Positions 51,979-60,000 of a stretch of DNA of 60,000 bases are shown here, one piece after another. Numbering within the stretch: position 1 is the first letter of the stretch; every line of letters begins with the position of its first letter. Source of the DNA: Symbiodinium natans (lineage: Eukaryota > Sar > Dinophyceae > Suessiales > Symbiodiniaceae); assembly GCA_905221605.1 (NCBI GenBank), contig CAJNDS010001802.1, positions 492,922 to 552,921 of the forward strand. The letters run 5' to 3'. The notes under the pieces are model-generated. The model saw only the letters and a program-made list of their open reading frames with translations, was not told the DNA's origin and made no database searches. The translations under genes and the position numbers were made by a program.

Positions 51979-52511
51979 GGCCGTGTCCTTGGTGAAGGTC
52001 AGCCCAGCCCTGTCCACGGCCAGGGTGTGGGGGCAATTTTGTAGTATTAGGGTTCAAGTAGAGCCTTCAGGTTTTGACACAGGGGTAGATGGGCTCCATA
52101 CATTGGCAGTCTAGCTGAAACGCCGATGACCCCATAACAATCGAAGGCCATCCCGACGCGTCATCGAACGGCTGCAGATAGACCAAGAATTCGAAACCCA
52201 GTGCTTGCAACCGAAGAGCCTCGTCCAGCAACACTCAACCCCGAAACCCCTAAACCCCCAACCCCCAACGCCTGCCATATCCTGCAAGGTTTTAGTCTTT
52301 TCAAAGCCCCTGGCGGCAGGCCACCTTCGAGATCCTGATGTCCTGATGCCCATAACTTGCTAGTTCTTACTCAGGAAGTAGGCAACCTCACATCCCTAAC
52401 TCTTGAAAGGGCTGTCTAGACCCTAGCAGCCCTAGCGCACCCTCCCCCCTCCCCGGCCGAGGAAAGCCCCACGTCCCACAAGTGTGGCCCAAGCGCGTGA
52501 TGTCGGTGCGC
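51979..52511 (-). repeat. right copy of a 0.5-kb inverted duplication
   Basis: Reverse complement of 41744-42263. On the minus strand it keeps RTDITRLGHTCGTWGF and GLTFTKDTA-like sequence, so exon-bearing DNA was copied and inverted. Small indels distinguish the copies. Confidence 0.9.
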
Positions 52512-53040
52512 TCTATACAGACATGGAGTGAGGCTAACCCATGGGGGAGAGGTGTTCCCCTAAACCTGACTGCTCCCATTAAGCCAATCATTAAGCGTTA
52601 AAGGAATGCGGGCTCATGAGCATTCTCGCATGCCTTTCCCCTTGCAAACAAAAGGTTCACAAGCGTGCTCATGGGCATGTGTGGCAACACTTACATAAAC
52701 CCTGAACACCTCCACTAAACCTACATCCAGCCACAGCCCCGCTACAAGGCAAGGCCGCAACAACGTCCCTCTTCGGGCTGTATAGGGTTGAAGGGTATGG
52801 ACGACGACCTGGAGCGTGCTGCTCGAAAGCACCGCCTGCAGCAGCGCCATGGAGCAATCCGTGTGCCTTGGCATCAGAGCTTAGGCTTTTCGTGTTTAGG
52901 ACGATTTTTGCTTTAGCCTGGTCAGCATCTACGACGGTGCAGCCCTTATGAAAGCCTTACGCTTTGCAAGACGTGTCATGTACCCAACGAGCCGTTAAGC
53001 TGCCCCGAAGAGCTTAATGTTGCACCCGCAATATTCTAGG
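52512..53040 (+). other. no supported gene
   Basis: Unique-looking sequence with overlapping ORFs below 90 codons. Nothing recognised. Confidence 0.4.
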
Positions 53041-53745
53041 GGGCCGCTATTATGAAAAGTTTTCCGGCTATTCAGGATCTGGACCCTCTGTTTTGGGGGT
53101 CCGCTATAATGAAAAGATTTCGGGCCGTGACTGTTTTTTTGAGGGTGTCAGGAAGGCATAAGCTTCTCGAGAAAGAGAGATACTTGAAGCCTGAAGCCTC
53201 GACCTGTCCAGGATCTCCGACAATCTTCTTTTTTCAGGGCGCCTTTTCTTTATAAATTCCTTACTTAAAACTAGATGATTCCATAGGCGAATCATATTTG
53301 GAAAGGGGGTACCTTACGGAGGCCTCCGGACACACTTTAATACCTTTGTTTGGGGGCCCGCTATAATGCAAGTCTCCCGGGGCCAGGGGCTCAGTCCTTC
53401 GGTTTTCAGGAAGGCAGAAGCTTTCTCGAGAAGGAGGGATACTTGAAGCCCTCCTCGACCTGTCCAGGATCTCCGACAATCTTCTTTTTTCAGGGCGCCT
53501 TTTCTTTATAAATTCCTTACTTAAAACTAGATGATTCCATAGGCGAATCATATCCGGAAAGGGGGTACCTTACGGAGGCCTCCGGACACACTTTAATACC
53601 TTTGTTTGGGGGCCCGCTATAATGCAAGTCTCCCGGGGCCCGGGGCTCAGTCCTTCGGTTTTCAGGAAGGCATAAGCTTTCTCGAGAAGAAGGGATACTT
53701 GAAGCCTGAAGCCTCGACCTTTCCAGGGTCGCGGGGTAGCTTAGG
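53040..53745 (+). repeat. tandem repeat, unit about 257 bp, 2.7 copies
   Basis: Landmarks recur at about 257-bp spacing: CGCTATAATG near 53102, 53359 and 53616; TATAAATTCCTTACTTAAAA near 53251 and 53507; CTTGAAGCC near 53183, 53440 and 53697. Copies are nearly identical, suggesting recent duplication. The repeated ORF MIRLWNHLVLSKEFIKKRRP is carried by each unit on the minus strand; I give it no function. Confidence 0.92.
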
Positions 53746-53757
53746 GAGGCTCCGGAC

Positions 53758-53826
53758 CCCCCCCCCCCCCGACTGTTTGGGGTCTTTTTTTATTCAGGCT
53801 CGCGACTGTTGAGGGGGGGGGGGGTA
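53758..53826 (+). repeat. poly-C and poly-G tracts
   Basis: A run of about 13 C at 53758 and about 12 G at 53813, only 45 bp apart, able to pair as a hairpin. Confidence 0.85.
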
Positions 53827-53829
53827 ACT

Positions 53830-54660
53830 TATTAAGGCAGGTCCAACATTAAGACATATTAAGACTGTCCCAGCTCGTCATGCTCGGGAAGGCACAGCAA
53901 CGGCAACGGCTGCAGGAAGAGCAACAAAAGGCGAGCCCCTACTCAAGCGGTTGTTTGGTTGCTTCAATGCATTTGCGCTTTGGGGTCTGGGGCCGTGGGC
54001 TCCGCTGAGCCGGCCCAAAGCGGGAATTGGGCTGGTGCGCCTCGAAAGTGCAGGGAAGTAGGGAGTAGGAACTGCATTTTACTTGTATCCCCCAGCCCGT
54101 ATCGCCTCAGCAACCTGCCAGGCTGCTTTGGAAGTTCCTGCAAAAGCAGGTGTCCGTCAGCTTGTGGGCAAGCGGTCAGGGGCATGCTTCGGGCTCAGGG
54201 CTTCTCCGATTCTCGGATGAAACTTGAGAACCCTGCTGTCGCCTAACGTCGATTCGCTGCTTTGCAAGGTGCCTTGAGTAAGGGGCGAAGTTGTTGCTTG
54301 TTTGGCTGTGTTTGTTCCTGGTGTTGAGACCAACTTAGTACTACTTTTGAAGCCGTGCCGTTTCTTGCAGCTGCCCAAATCGTAGCTAACCAAGTGTAGA
54401 GTGTAGATGCTGATGTGCAGTCATTCAGTGCGAATGCGAGCCGAACCACACTTCTCTTTATGAAAATGCACTACGGGACAATTGCCGCCTACTGCCCTCG
54501 AGTAGGGATGCGTTGCCAGATCCATCATCGAGCAGCAAATCGTCGACTGCAGACAAGGCCGTGGTCAGAATGGGGTTCGGGGTGTAATATAGGAGACGGA
54601 GTAGTTACCAGCAGTATTCTCTTATGGTCCTGTAACCCCCCATCGAACCTTGTTCTAATT
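53830..54660 (+). other. no supported gene
   Basis: A 95-codon plus ORF at 53959 (CFGSSCKSRCPSACGQAVRG) and a 146-codon plus ORF at 54415 are the longest frames. Neither shows a domain or splice support. Confidence 0.35.
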
Positions 54661-54661
54661 A

Positions 54662-55240
54662 TCAAGGCCCCTCAAGTAGGTCAGCGTTTGCCACACTACA
54701 TGTTGCACGTGCGTGCGTCCTTGAGGCTTTTGGACTTGGGCGCGACGCCCTGCGGTTTGTCTTATTTGGTTGCTCCAGGATCGGGAACGGGCAGCCAGAT
54801 GTTTTACTGTAGTGGTATGACACAAAGCAACACCAAACTTGTGCGAAATCCGTAGCATCTTGGCTGAGAGCCGCCATTCGCAGATGCAACGCAGCTAAAG
54901 CTGCTCCTTGTACATCTGTTCGGATACACGAGGCTCCAATGTCCAATTCCCCGCAGAGCACAGCAATGAGTCGGCGATAATGAGCATTAGAATGTGCAAG
55001 CTCATGCGGGGAAATCTCGGACAGCATTCGAGAACGCCCTTGAGTAGTAGTGGCATCATACACCTGCCTGATGAGACTTCACGGACTCACCTAGATGCAA
55101 GGGCTGTTTCAGAATTCGAAACATCCAAGCACGGCGTCGGATCCAGCCTCGCCACTGCGGTTGTGGGCGCCTCATCTGCATGTGCTCTTAGATGGGCAGA
55201 GATGGGCTTGGCCAAGTCTTCCACCAGTTGGAGCCACGTA
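54662..55240 (-). CDS. unassigned minus-strand coding region
   Basis: The 133-codon frame 55063-54662 reads SPHELAHSNAHYRRLIAVLC, then GELDIGASCIRTDVQGAALA and ALHLRMAALSQDATDFAQVW, a normal globular composition. Upstream at 55240-55095 another minus frame reads LVEDLAKPISAHLRAHADEA and ends TCTAG|GTGAGT, a good donor. An AG about 27 bp later would make an unusually short intron, so a frameshift is the alternative. It may be a real minus-strand gene or a decayed copy. Overlapping plus ORFs make the strand less than certain. Confidence 0.35.
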
Positions 55241-55587
55241 CGGTCGGTAGGTTAAGGGTTATGGATTTCTTCTGGGGTTGGGGGACACTAGAGAGTCTCA
55301 GAACAGAGGCCTGTTCCCTTGTTCCCTTGTTAGGTTCCCTTCCAAAACTCTTTTTTCTTCTTCGGTTCCTGACAAGCAAGCGATTTGATGCTTTCTGCCC
55401 GGAATCGGGAAGGCCCGATCGGGTGAGGCCGAGGACGGATGTGCCAACAGTCACTTAGGGTCGTCATCCTCGTACTGAAACTGTTGTCGCTTTTGGACTG
55501 TTCTACCGTTCACGAGGGTCACCAGGCTTGGGTCCATCATGGGGTCTCGCAGCTCGTGGCAACAGCCATGTTGTGTTCTTGTAATAT

Positions 55588-55690
55588 GGGGGTTTACGAA
55601 CACAAGGGAGCCCTGATATGGACCCCAAAATCGCAGGATTCCCTGATAATATGGACCCCCAAAAAGGTACCCCTAATTTCGGGAACCCCC
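55588..55690 (+). repeat. fold-back element, GGGTTTnCG family
   Basis: GGGGGTTTACGAACACAAGG to CTAATTTCGGGAACCCCC. It carries two GATATGGACCCC-type blocks. Confidence 0.8.
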
Positions 55691-55731
55691 GTATGTAAAC
55701 ATAAATGAAGAATGTCAGTCGCCTCACTCAG

Positions 55732-55785
55732 GCGCCACACAGAGGCTCGATTTGATGCGCCTGCCGGAGCCAGCCGTAGCCTTGG
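55732..55785 (+). CDS. candidate exon with FDAPAGA motif
   Basis: Reads RHTEARFDAPAGASRSLG after ACTCAG, phase 2. FDAPAG parallels FTAPAVA at 20982. The 3' end is not determined. TTTAGGG-like units follow at 55808. Confidence 0.5.
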
Positions 55786-56139
55786 CATATTGGGAGCTTT
55801 GAGGGTTGAGGCTTAGGGTTTAGGGCTTTAGGGGTAAAGGTTTTGGGTTCAGGGATGAGATATGGGATTGAGGCTTAAGGGCTTCAGTAGGCTTACAGTG
55901 GCTTGCAGGGACATTCGGACTTCGGGGGTTCGGATTTTGAGGGCAGAGGTTCATAGCAGGTTCACCGGCTGGAGGGCTGTTCAGGGTTTTTGGGTTTAGG
56001 TATGTTTAGGGCCTTAAGCAATTGTGTTTCGGGTTGAGGATTGATTGTTGCTTCTTTTGCTGAGCTCATTGCAGCACGGCAGGCATTCGATCTTTTTGGC
56101 CTATTAGCCCGTCTTCACCAGACCCGCCGTTGTAAAGGT

Positions 56140-56246
56140 AGGGTTTAGGGTACGGTTTAGGGTTTAGGGTTTAGGGTGTAGGGTTTAGGGTTTAGGGTTT
56201 AGGGTTTAGGGTTTAGGGTTAGGGGCTTAGGGTTAGGGGCTTAGGG
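56140..56246 (+). repeat. TTTAGGG array
   Basis: About twelve heptamers with single-base variants, ending in two TTAGGGGC units. Confidence 0.95.
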
Positions 56247-56691
56247 AGCCACCGCTGCCAGGCAAACGCTCAGGTGGAGTGGGCCACGCTCCCAGACGCT
56301 GCGATGGGGGAGCAGGAGGGTGAATCATGGCCATCCTCAAACATCCCTGCGAAGGGGGTAACCCAGATAGGCCCCACACCACTTTAGGTCTCAGATTCTT
56401 GGGCCTCTTTGGGAGTCTTTGGCAAGGTAAACTGTGCCACTTGAACGGAGCCAAAGGCTTCCTTGCCCAGCAAATCCTCGGACAGGACTGTAGCTTAGGC
56501 TATTTCTGGGTTCAGGGTTCAGGGGTTTGGAGGGATGTTAATGGGAAACACAAGATGCAAACACCAAAGTAGCCCAAACCCCAACATCCTCAAGCCCTGA
56601 ACCTTCAGAGGCGAAGCTTTAGTCCCAAGCGCTACTTGTAATCTCCTGTTCCCTCTCCGAGGTGCCTGACAGGGCACTTTGTGCCATCCAG

Positions 56692-56732
56692 TTTCACGTG
56701 CGCCTGGCCGGAGCCCCGGACCCGATTCCCAA
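56692..56732 (+). CDS. candidate exon, repeat-protein gene
   Basis: Reads FHVRLAGAPDPIP between CATCCAG and AA|GC. Phase is 0 in and 2 out, continuous with 57169. Confidence 0.5.
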
Positions 56733-57042
56733 GCCCCAATTGAATTGGGTTTAGGGTTGGGGTTTGAGGTTGGGATGTTCCCCCTTATACTAACAGTCCT
56801 TAGTCGGGATTCTCGTACTCCCTATTAGAATCCCTATCGAGAACTGTAAGTAGAAGGAGGAACATTGAACATCCAAGCTTGAGGCACTGGGAGGTTTCAT
56901 AGGGTAGTTGTAACTTACAACAGGTTGTTGATCGCCCCACTTGTGGGTTTAGGGTTTAGGGTGCCTTCGATCACGCGTCAGAGAGCCGGCCTCAAAGCAG
57001 TATGCAACCTTCTCGGAGCGTCAAAGCCCTCACCCCCCAAAA

Positions 57043-57116
57043 AGGTTTAGGGTTTAGGGTTTGGGGTTTGGGGTTTAGGGTTTAGGGTTTAGGATACCCT
57101 AAACCCTAAACCCCAA
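57043..57116 (+). repeat. head-to-head telomere-like palindrome
   Basis: About seven TTTAGGG/TTTGGGG units run into CCCTAAACCCTAAACCCC with only GATA between. The inner 18 bp each side are perfectly complementary. Confidence 0.95.
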
Positions 57117-57168
57117 AACACACACAGTTGGCGTTTATGCGTCAAGTTTTTGCGGGTCGGGGTTTCAG

Positions 57169-57224
57169 AGGTCAGCTTGCTGCTGGAGAAGTTAGACCTG
57201 CCATCCGCGCAGCTCCAGGAGATT
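57169..57224 (+). CDS. candidate exon with IRAAPGD motif
   Basis: Reads GQLAAGEVRPAIRAAPGD after TTTCAG. Phase is 2 in and 1 out. Another frame (VSLLLEKLDLPSAQLQEI) is also open and has strong third-position bias; the motif and phase favour the first. Confidence 0.45.
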
Positions 57225-57571
57225 GCTGAAGAAGGGAGTTAGGGACGTAGGTTCTTAAAATAAAACAGTATAGTCTTATTATACTACTCTATTTATGGAA
57301 CCTAGGTTCCTAAAACAAGAATAGTACAATCTATAAATTCATATGCTATCATACACTAAGATAACGTACAAGATAGGACAACGTTATACATACACTTCAA
57401 AGCGGATGTGAGGGTCCTTGCTTCCTAGCTCCGTGTGTCACATGTCGGCCTTATGAACAGCCCCTCGGCCCGGCGGCCCTACTTCGAGTAACCTACTTCT
57501 ACACCCCTCAAAACATGGGAAGATGTGCCCTGACGATGGGTCCCATTGCCTGTTGTCATAGGTTGTACCAG

Positions 57572-57647
57572 GAGCTTCGTCTTAGCTGCCGTCGGGGATG
57601 CCAGGTCCCCGCCACCATCAATCCGGCTGAGGCCCTGCTGAATAAGG
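57572..57647 (+). CDS. candidate exon, repeat-protein gene
   Basis: Reads ELRLSCRRGCQVPATINPAE, then ALLNK, between TACCAG and AAGG|GT. TTTAGGG units follow the donor directly. Confidence 0.55.
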
Positions 57648-57715
57648 GTTTAGGGCAGTTTAGGGTTTAGGGTTCAAGTTCAGGGTTTAAGTTTAGGGTT
57701 TAGGGTTTTGGGTTT
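57648..57715 (+). repeat. TTTAGGG tract at a 5' splice site
   Basis: Imperfect G-rich heptamers starting at the GT of the donor. Confidence 0.85.
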
Positions 57716-58045
57716 TGGGAATACTACACCAGGCTGCGGATAGTACTGGGGACAGACTTTGACTGGAGCGCTGCTACACACACACACAAATACGCACAAT
57801 ACACCCAATAGCACGATGCGCACTGCTGCATCTCTGCACAGGTTTGGCAGACCTCTTCAGGCCGGATGCATCGGGTTATGTATTTGAGGCTTGAAAGTCT
57901 TGCAAACAGCTTTGTTGCAGTCACAGTGTCACACTGTGAAGTGTGGCTGGCCTCAAAAACCCGATGAAAGCCCAAGTGTAAACGAATGCGCACCCATGTC
58001 CAGCATCAGCAGCAAGGGTTTACTTTCTTGGGGTTTTCAAAGCGG

Positions 58046-58143
58046 AGGTTTGCGATGTTAGGGGTACCTCATTGGGGTCCTCACGATAAGGGGATCCTAC
58101 TCTTTGGGGGTCTAACTGAGGGGTGCCCTATTTTCGTCAACCC
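58046..58143 (+). repeat. fold-back element, GGGTTTnCG family
   Basis: AGGTTTGCGATGTTAGGGGTAC to TATTTTCGTCAACCC, same orientation as 4760. Confidence 0.8.
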
Positions 58144-58169
58144 AAAAAGTGCCCATCCCATTGCCTCAG

Positions 58170-58235
58170 TTGGGCTCTATCGCTCGGTGGAGCTGCACTG
58201 CCCGCTGTGGCTCCTTGGCAGCAGCCCTCGAAAGT
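58170..58235 (+). CDS. candidate exon, frame tentative
   Basis: Reads GLYRSVELHCPLWLLGSSPR after CCTCAG (phase 1). Another frame, WALSLGGAALPAVAPWQQPS, stays open to a GTGAGT at 58280. The first has the better third-position bias and phase. Confidence 0.4.
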
Positions 58236-58335
58236 TGAAGCTGTAGCCTGTATACTCTCGGGCACCAGAAGCCTACCTGGTGAGTTTTTTTTAGTATTTT
58301 AAATGGAGTTTAGGGTTTGGAGTGCAGGTCCTTAC

Positions 58336-58444
58336 TCTGAATCGGGATGGGCCACCACGCAGTCCGGTATTTGCCGTCAACAGTCTCCACCCTAAACCGT
58401 TTCTTGGCGCGGACGCTGCAGCACACCAGGGTAGTCCAGGTTAC
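58336..58444. other. exon-like block, strand unresolved
   Basis: Minus reading: KKRFRVETVDGKYRTAWWPI between CTGCAG and A|GTAAGG at 58336-58415. Plus reading: YLPSTVSTLNRFLARTL. Both have strong codon bias. A G run of about 21 follows at 58445. Confidence 0.4.
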
Positions 58445-59002
58445 GGGGGGGGGGGGGGGGGGGGGTGAGTTCAGGGTCGGAAACCTCAGCACCAGGCCCT
58501 CCGAGGCCCTACTTGGAGGTTCATGGGCACTTTTTGCCGGGGATTGTAAACGGAGGGTACATGTAACTCTGGAACCACCATGACCCTTCAAGTACCCTGA
58601 ACCCGAAGACCTCGAGCAAGCCTACAGCCGGCCCTAAAGGTCTCGACTATGGACTGCTGCCCTAGCACGCGAGGGCCAGGAAGAGGTCGGAAGCCTGATG
58701 TTGGTTCGCGAGCTTTGGGGATAAGGGTTTGAGGTTTAGGGTTTAGGATTTAGGATTTAGGGTTAGGGTTTAGGGGTGGACACATGGCTCTTTTCGGAGT
58801 TTTGCGCTGGAGTTTGGAGATCTGTTCAGCTAGGGAGAGGTTAGTGGGGTTGATCTGACCTTTTCAGAGCCCCCTTTGGGCTCCAGGGTATTGCTCGTAT
58901 TTCTAGTAGGGCGGATAGCTTAGAGCAACCTGCTGGCGTTACTTCCTAGACCAAGTCCCTATGATCAGAAGCTATTTCCCCGATTCCGGATTCTCTAACT
59001 TT

Positions 59003-59094
59003 GGGTTTAGGGTTTAGGGTTTAGGGTTTAGGGTTTAGGGTTTAGGGTTTAGGGTTTAGGGTTTAGGGTTTAGGGTTTAGGGTTTAGGGTTTAG
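59003..59094 (+). repeat. TTTAGGG array, perfect
   Basis: Thirteen perfect heptamers, the most uniform array in the window. Confidence 0.98.
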
Positions 59095-59161
59095 GGGGGG
59101 AGTGGGATGAGGGGGAGGTGGGGTGCAAGGGGTTCTCAATACCAGGGCCACTGGGGTTCAG

Positions 59162-59222
59162 ACCTCTTGGTTCATCGCTGCTTGTGGATTTCCGACAACG
59201 CATGCCCGATGAGTCGTGGGAG
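59162..59222 (+). CDS. candidate exon with MPDESWEV core
   Basis: Reads PLGSSLLVDFRQRMPDESWE between GTTCAG and GAG|GTGC. Phase is 2 in and 0 out. It lies between a TTTAGGG array upstream and a CCCTAAA array downstream. Confidence 0.6.
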
Positions 59223-59246
59223 GTGCCTACGAAAGCAATGCCAATT

Positions 59247-59371
59247 GTAACCCTAACCCCTAAACCCGAAACCCTCAACCCCAAACCCCAAACCCTAAAC
59301 CCTAAACCCTAAACCCTGCACCCTAAACCCTAAACCCTAAACCCTAACCCCTAACCGCTAACCCCTAAACC
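59247..59371 (+). repeat. CCCTAAA array before a 3' splice site
   Basis: About fifteen C-rich heptamers with variants, filling the intron up to a GAGCCAG acceptor at 59393. Confidence 0.95.
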
Positions 59372-59393
59372 CTTTCTTCCTGAGCCAGGACAT

Positions 59394-59480
59394 GCCGCGT
59401 TCTGCTTCCACCCTGTGCCTCAGCAGGCAAGAGCGTGAGCTCCTGGATGAGGCCGGGCACCTCGATTGCTAGAGCATCGG
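59394..59480 (+). other. probable exon, frame unresolved
   Basis: Begins after GAGCCAG. Open frames include DMPRSASTLCLS and TCRVLLPPCASAGKSVSSWM. The Ser-Ser-Trp in the second is core-like. A CCCTAAA tract lies at 59527-59566. Confidence 0.4.
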
Positions 59481-60000
59481 AAGGATGAGCTGCGACCGGA
59501 GGCTCATTTCGCCAACTTGTGCCTAACCGTAAACCCTAAACCCTAAACACTAAACCCTAAACCCTAGGTGGGAGCATGGTCAAGGAAGCCTTTTTGCTCT
59601 CTGGAGTTCCGAATGGCAGGTCATTGTGGGGCTAGTGATTCTCGCCACTGAATTGTGCGTCCGGCTGTTTGGGACCTTGACCAGCGCCTGCCTACATTGG
59701 GCAGCTTTCTGGGCAGCTTTTTGATGGTCCCCAGGTTTTGGCAACCTAGACGCAAGGATGTGTACTATATTAGGCACCACAAAGGGGACTTTGCTTTTTG
59801 AGTCCATTTGCTGGACTGGAACTCTCCAAGTAGGTTCATTTGCTTTGCTCCATGAGAAGCTCGGCCGCTCTCCTTGTGTCCTCGCAAATTTTGCACGCGC
59901 CACTTTCCTCGGCCATTGTTGGAGGTTGCTTTTTTTAAAGCCAGGTTTACTAGAAGCCTTTCCAGCAAAAAAGCATCGGCAAAGAGTTGTGGCGGCTTTC

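Noticed and set aside
59580-59903. ORFs on both strands at the window end
   Set aside because: A 107-codon minus frame and a plus frame (FWQPRRKDVYYIRHHKGDF) overlap; neither has splice or domain support here.

Overview
This looks like nuclear DNA of a dinoflagellate (alveolate alga). The sequence itself shows: dozens of TTTAGGG/CCCTAAA (plant/alveolate telomere-type) tracts scattered inside the window rather than at an end; very short GC3-rich coding islands separated by long repeat-filled introns; 5' splice sites that are often GC and sometimes GA as well as GT; and acceptors usually followed by G. These traits together are known from dinoflagellates. The species cannot be named from the sequence.

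Most of the window reads as one long plus-strand array of tiny exons (20-200 nt) encoding a repetitive, beta-strand-rich, Cys-containing protein. Recurring motifs are an N-x-W/F core (SNNNYWSISL, GANTWRFDTN, PSPNSWKFF, GNTFSVIIRD), an A-P-x-G-F segment (NIEAPPGFILTC, IIIAPPSFLF, ALSAPGDC) and an F/Y-T-hydrophobic-N-P strand (FTFALNVNDG, YTLIVWIFNPP). In several runs the reading frame and splice phase carry over exon after exon: 10.5-11.3 kb, 27.2-28.1 kb, 29.9-33.9 kb, 37.6-41.5 kb and 45.2-46.1 kb. 'Phase' below is the number of bases of a split codon left on the upstream exon. I cannot prove that all exons belong to one transcript, so each is listed separately; boundaries are my reading of splice sites.

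Two other genes stand out. At 42.6-44.2 kb is a two-exon secreted protein with a PAN/Apple-like domain, an EGF-like domain and a GH43-type beta-propeller; it lies on the same strand between exons of the array. At 50.06-50.75 kb is a broken Ser/Thr protein kinase with frameshifts, a stop and a missing catalytic loop, bracketed by a diverged inverted repeat of about 110 bp. A 0.5-kb stretch at 41.74-42.26 kb recurs inverted at 51.98-52.51 kb, so both genes sit between inverted copies.

The rest is repeats: telomere-like arrays, often at intron ends; 90-140-bp fold-back elements; microsatellites; a 3.1-kb G-rich minisatellite at 24.05-27.2 kb; and a 257-bp tandem repeat at 53.0-53.75 kb. Long minus-strand ORFs over the minisatellite and ORFs in dinucleotide repeats are artefacts. 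I see no rRNA, tRNA, spliced-leader remnant, CRISPR array or bacterial-type operon.
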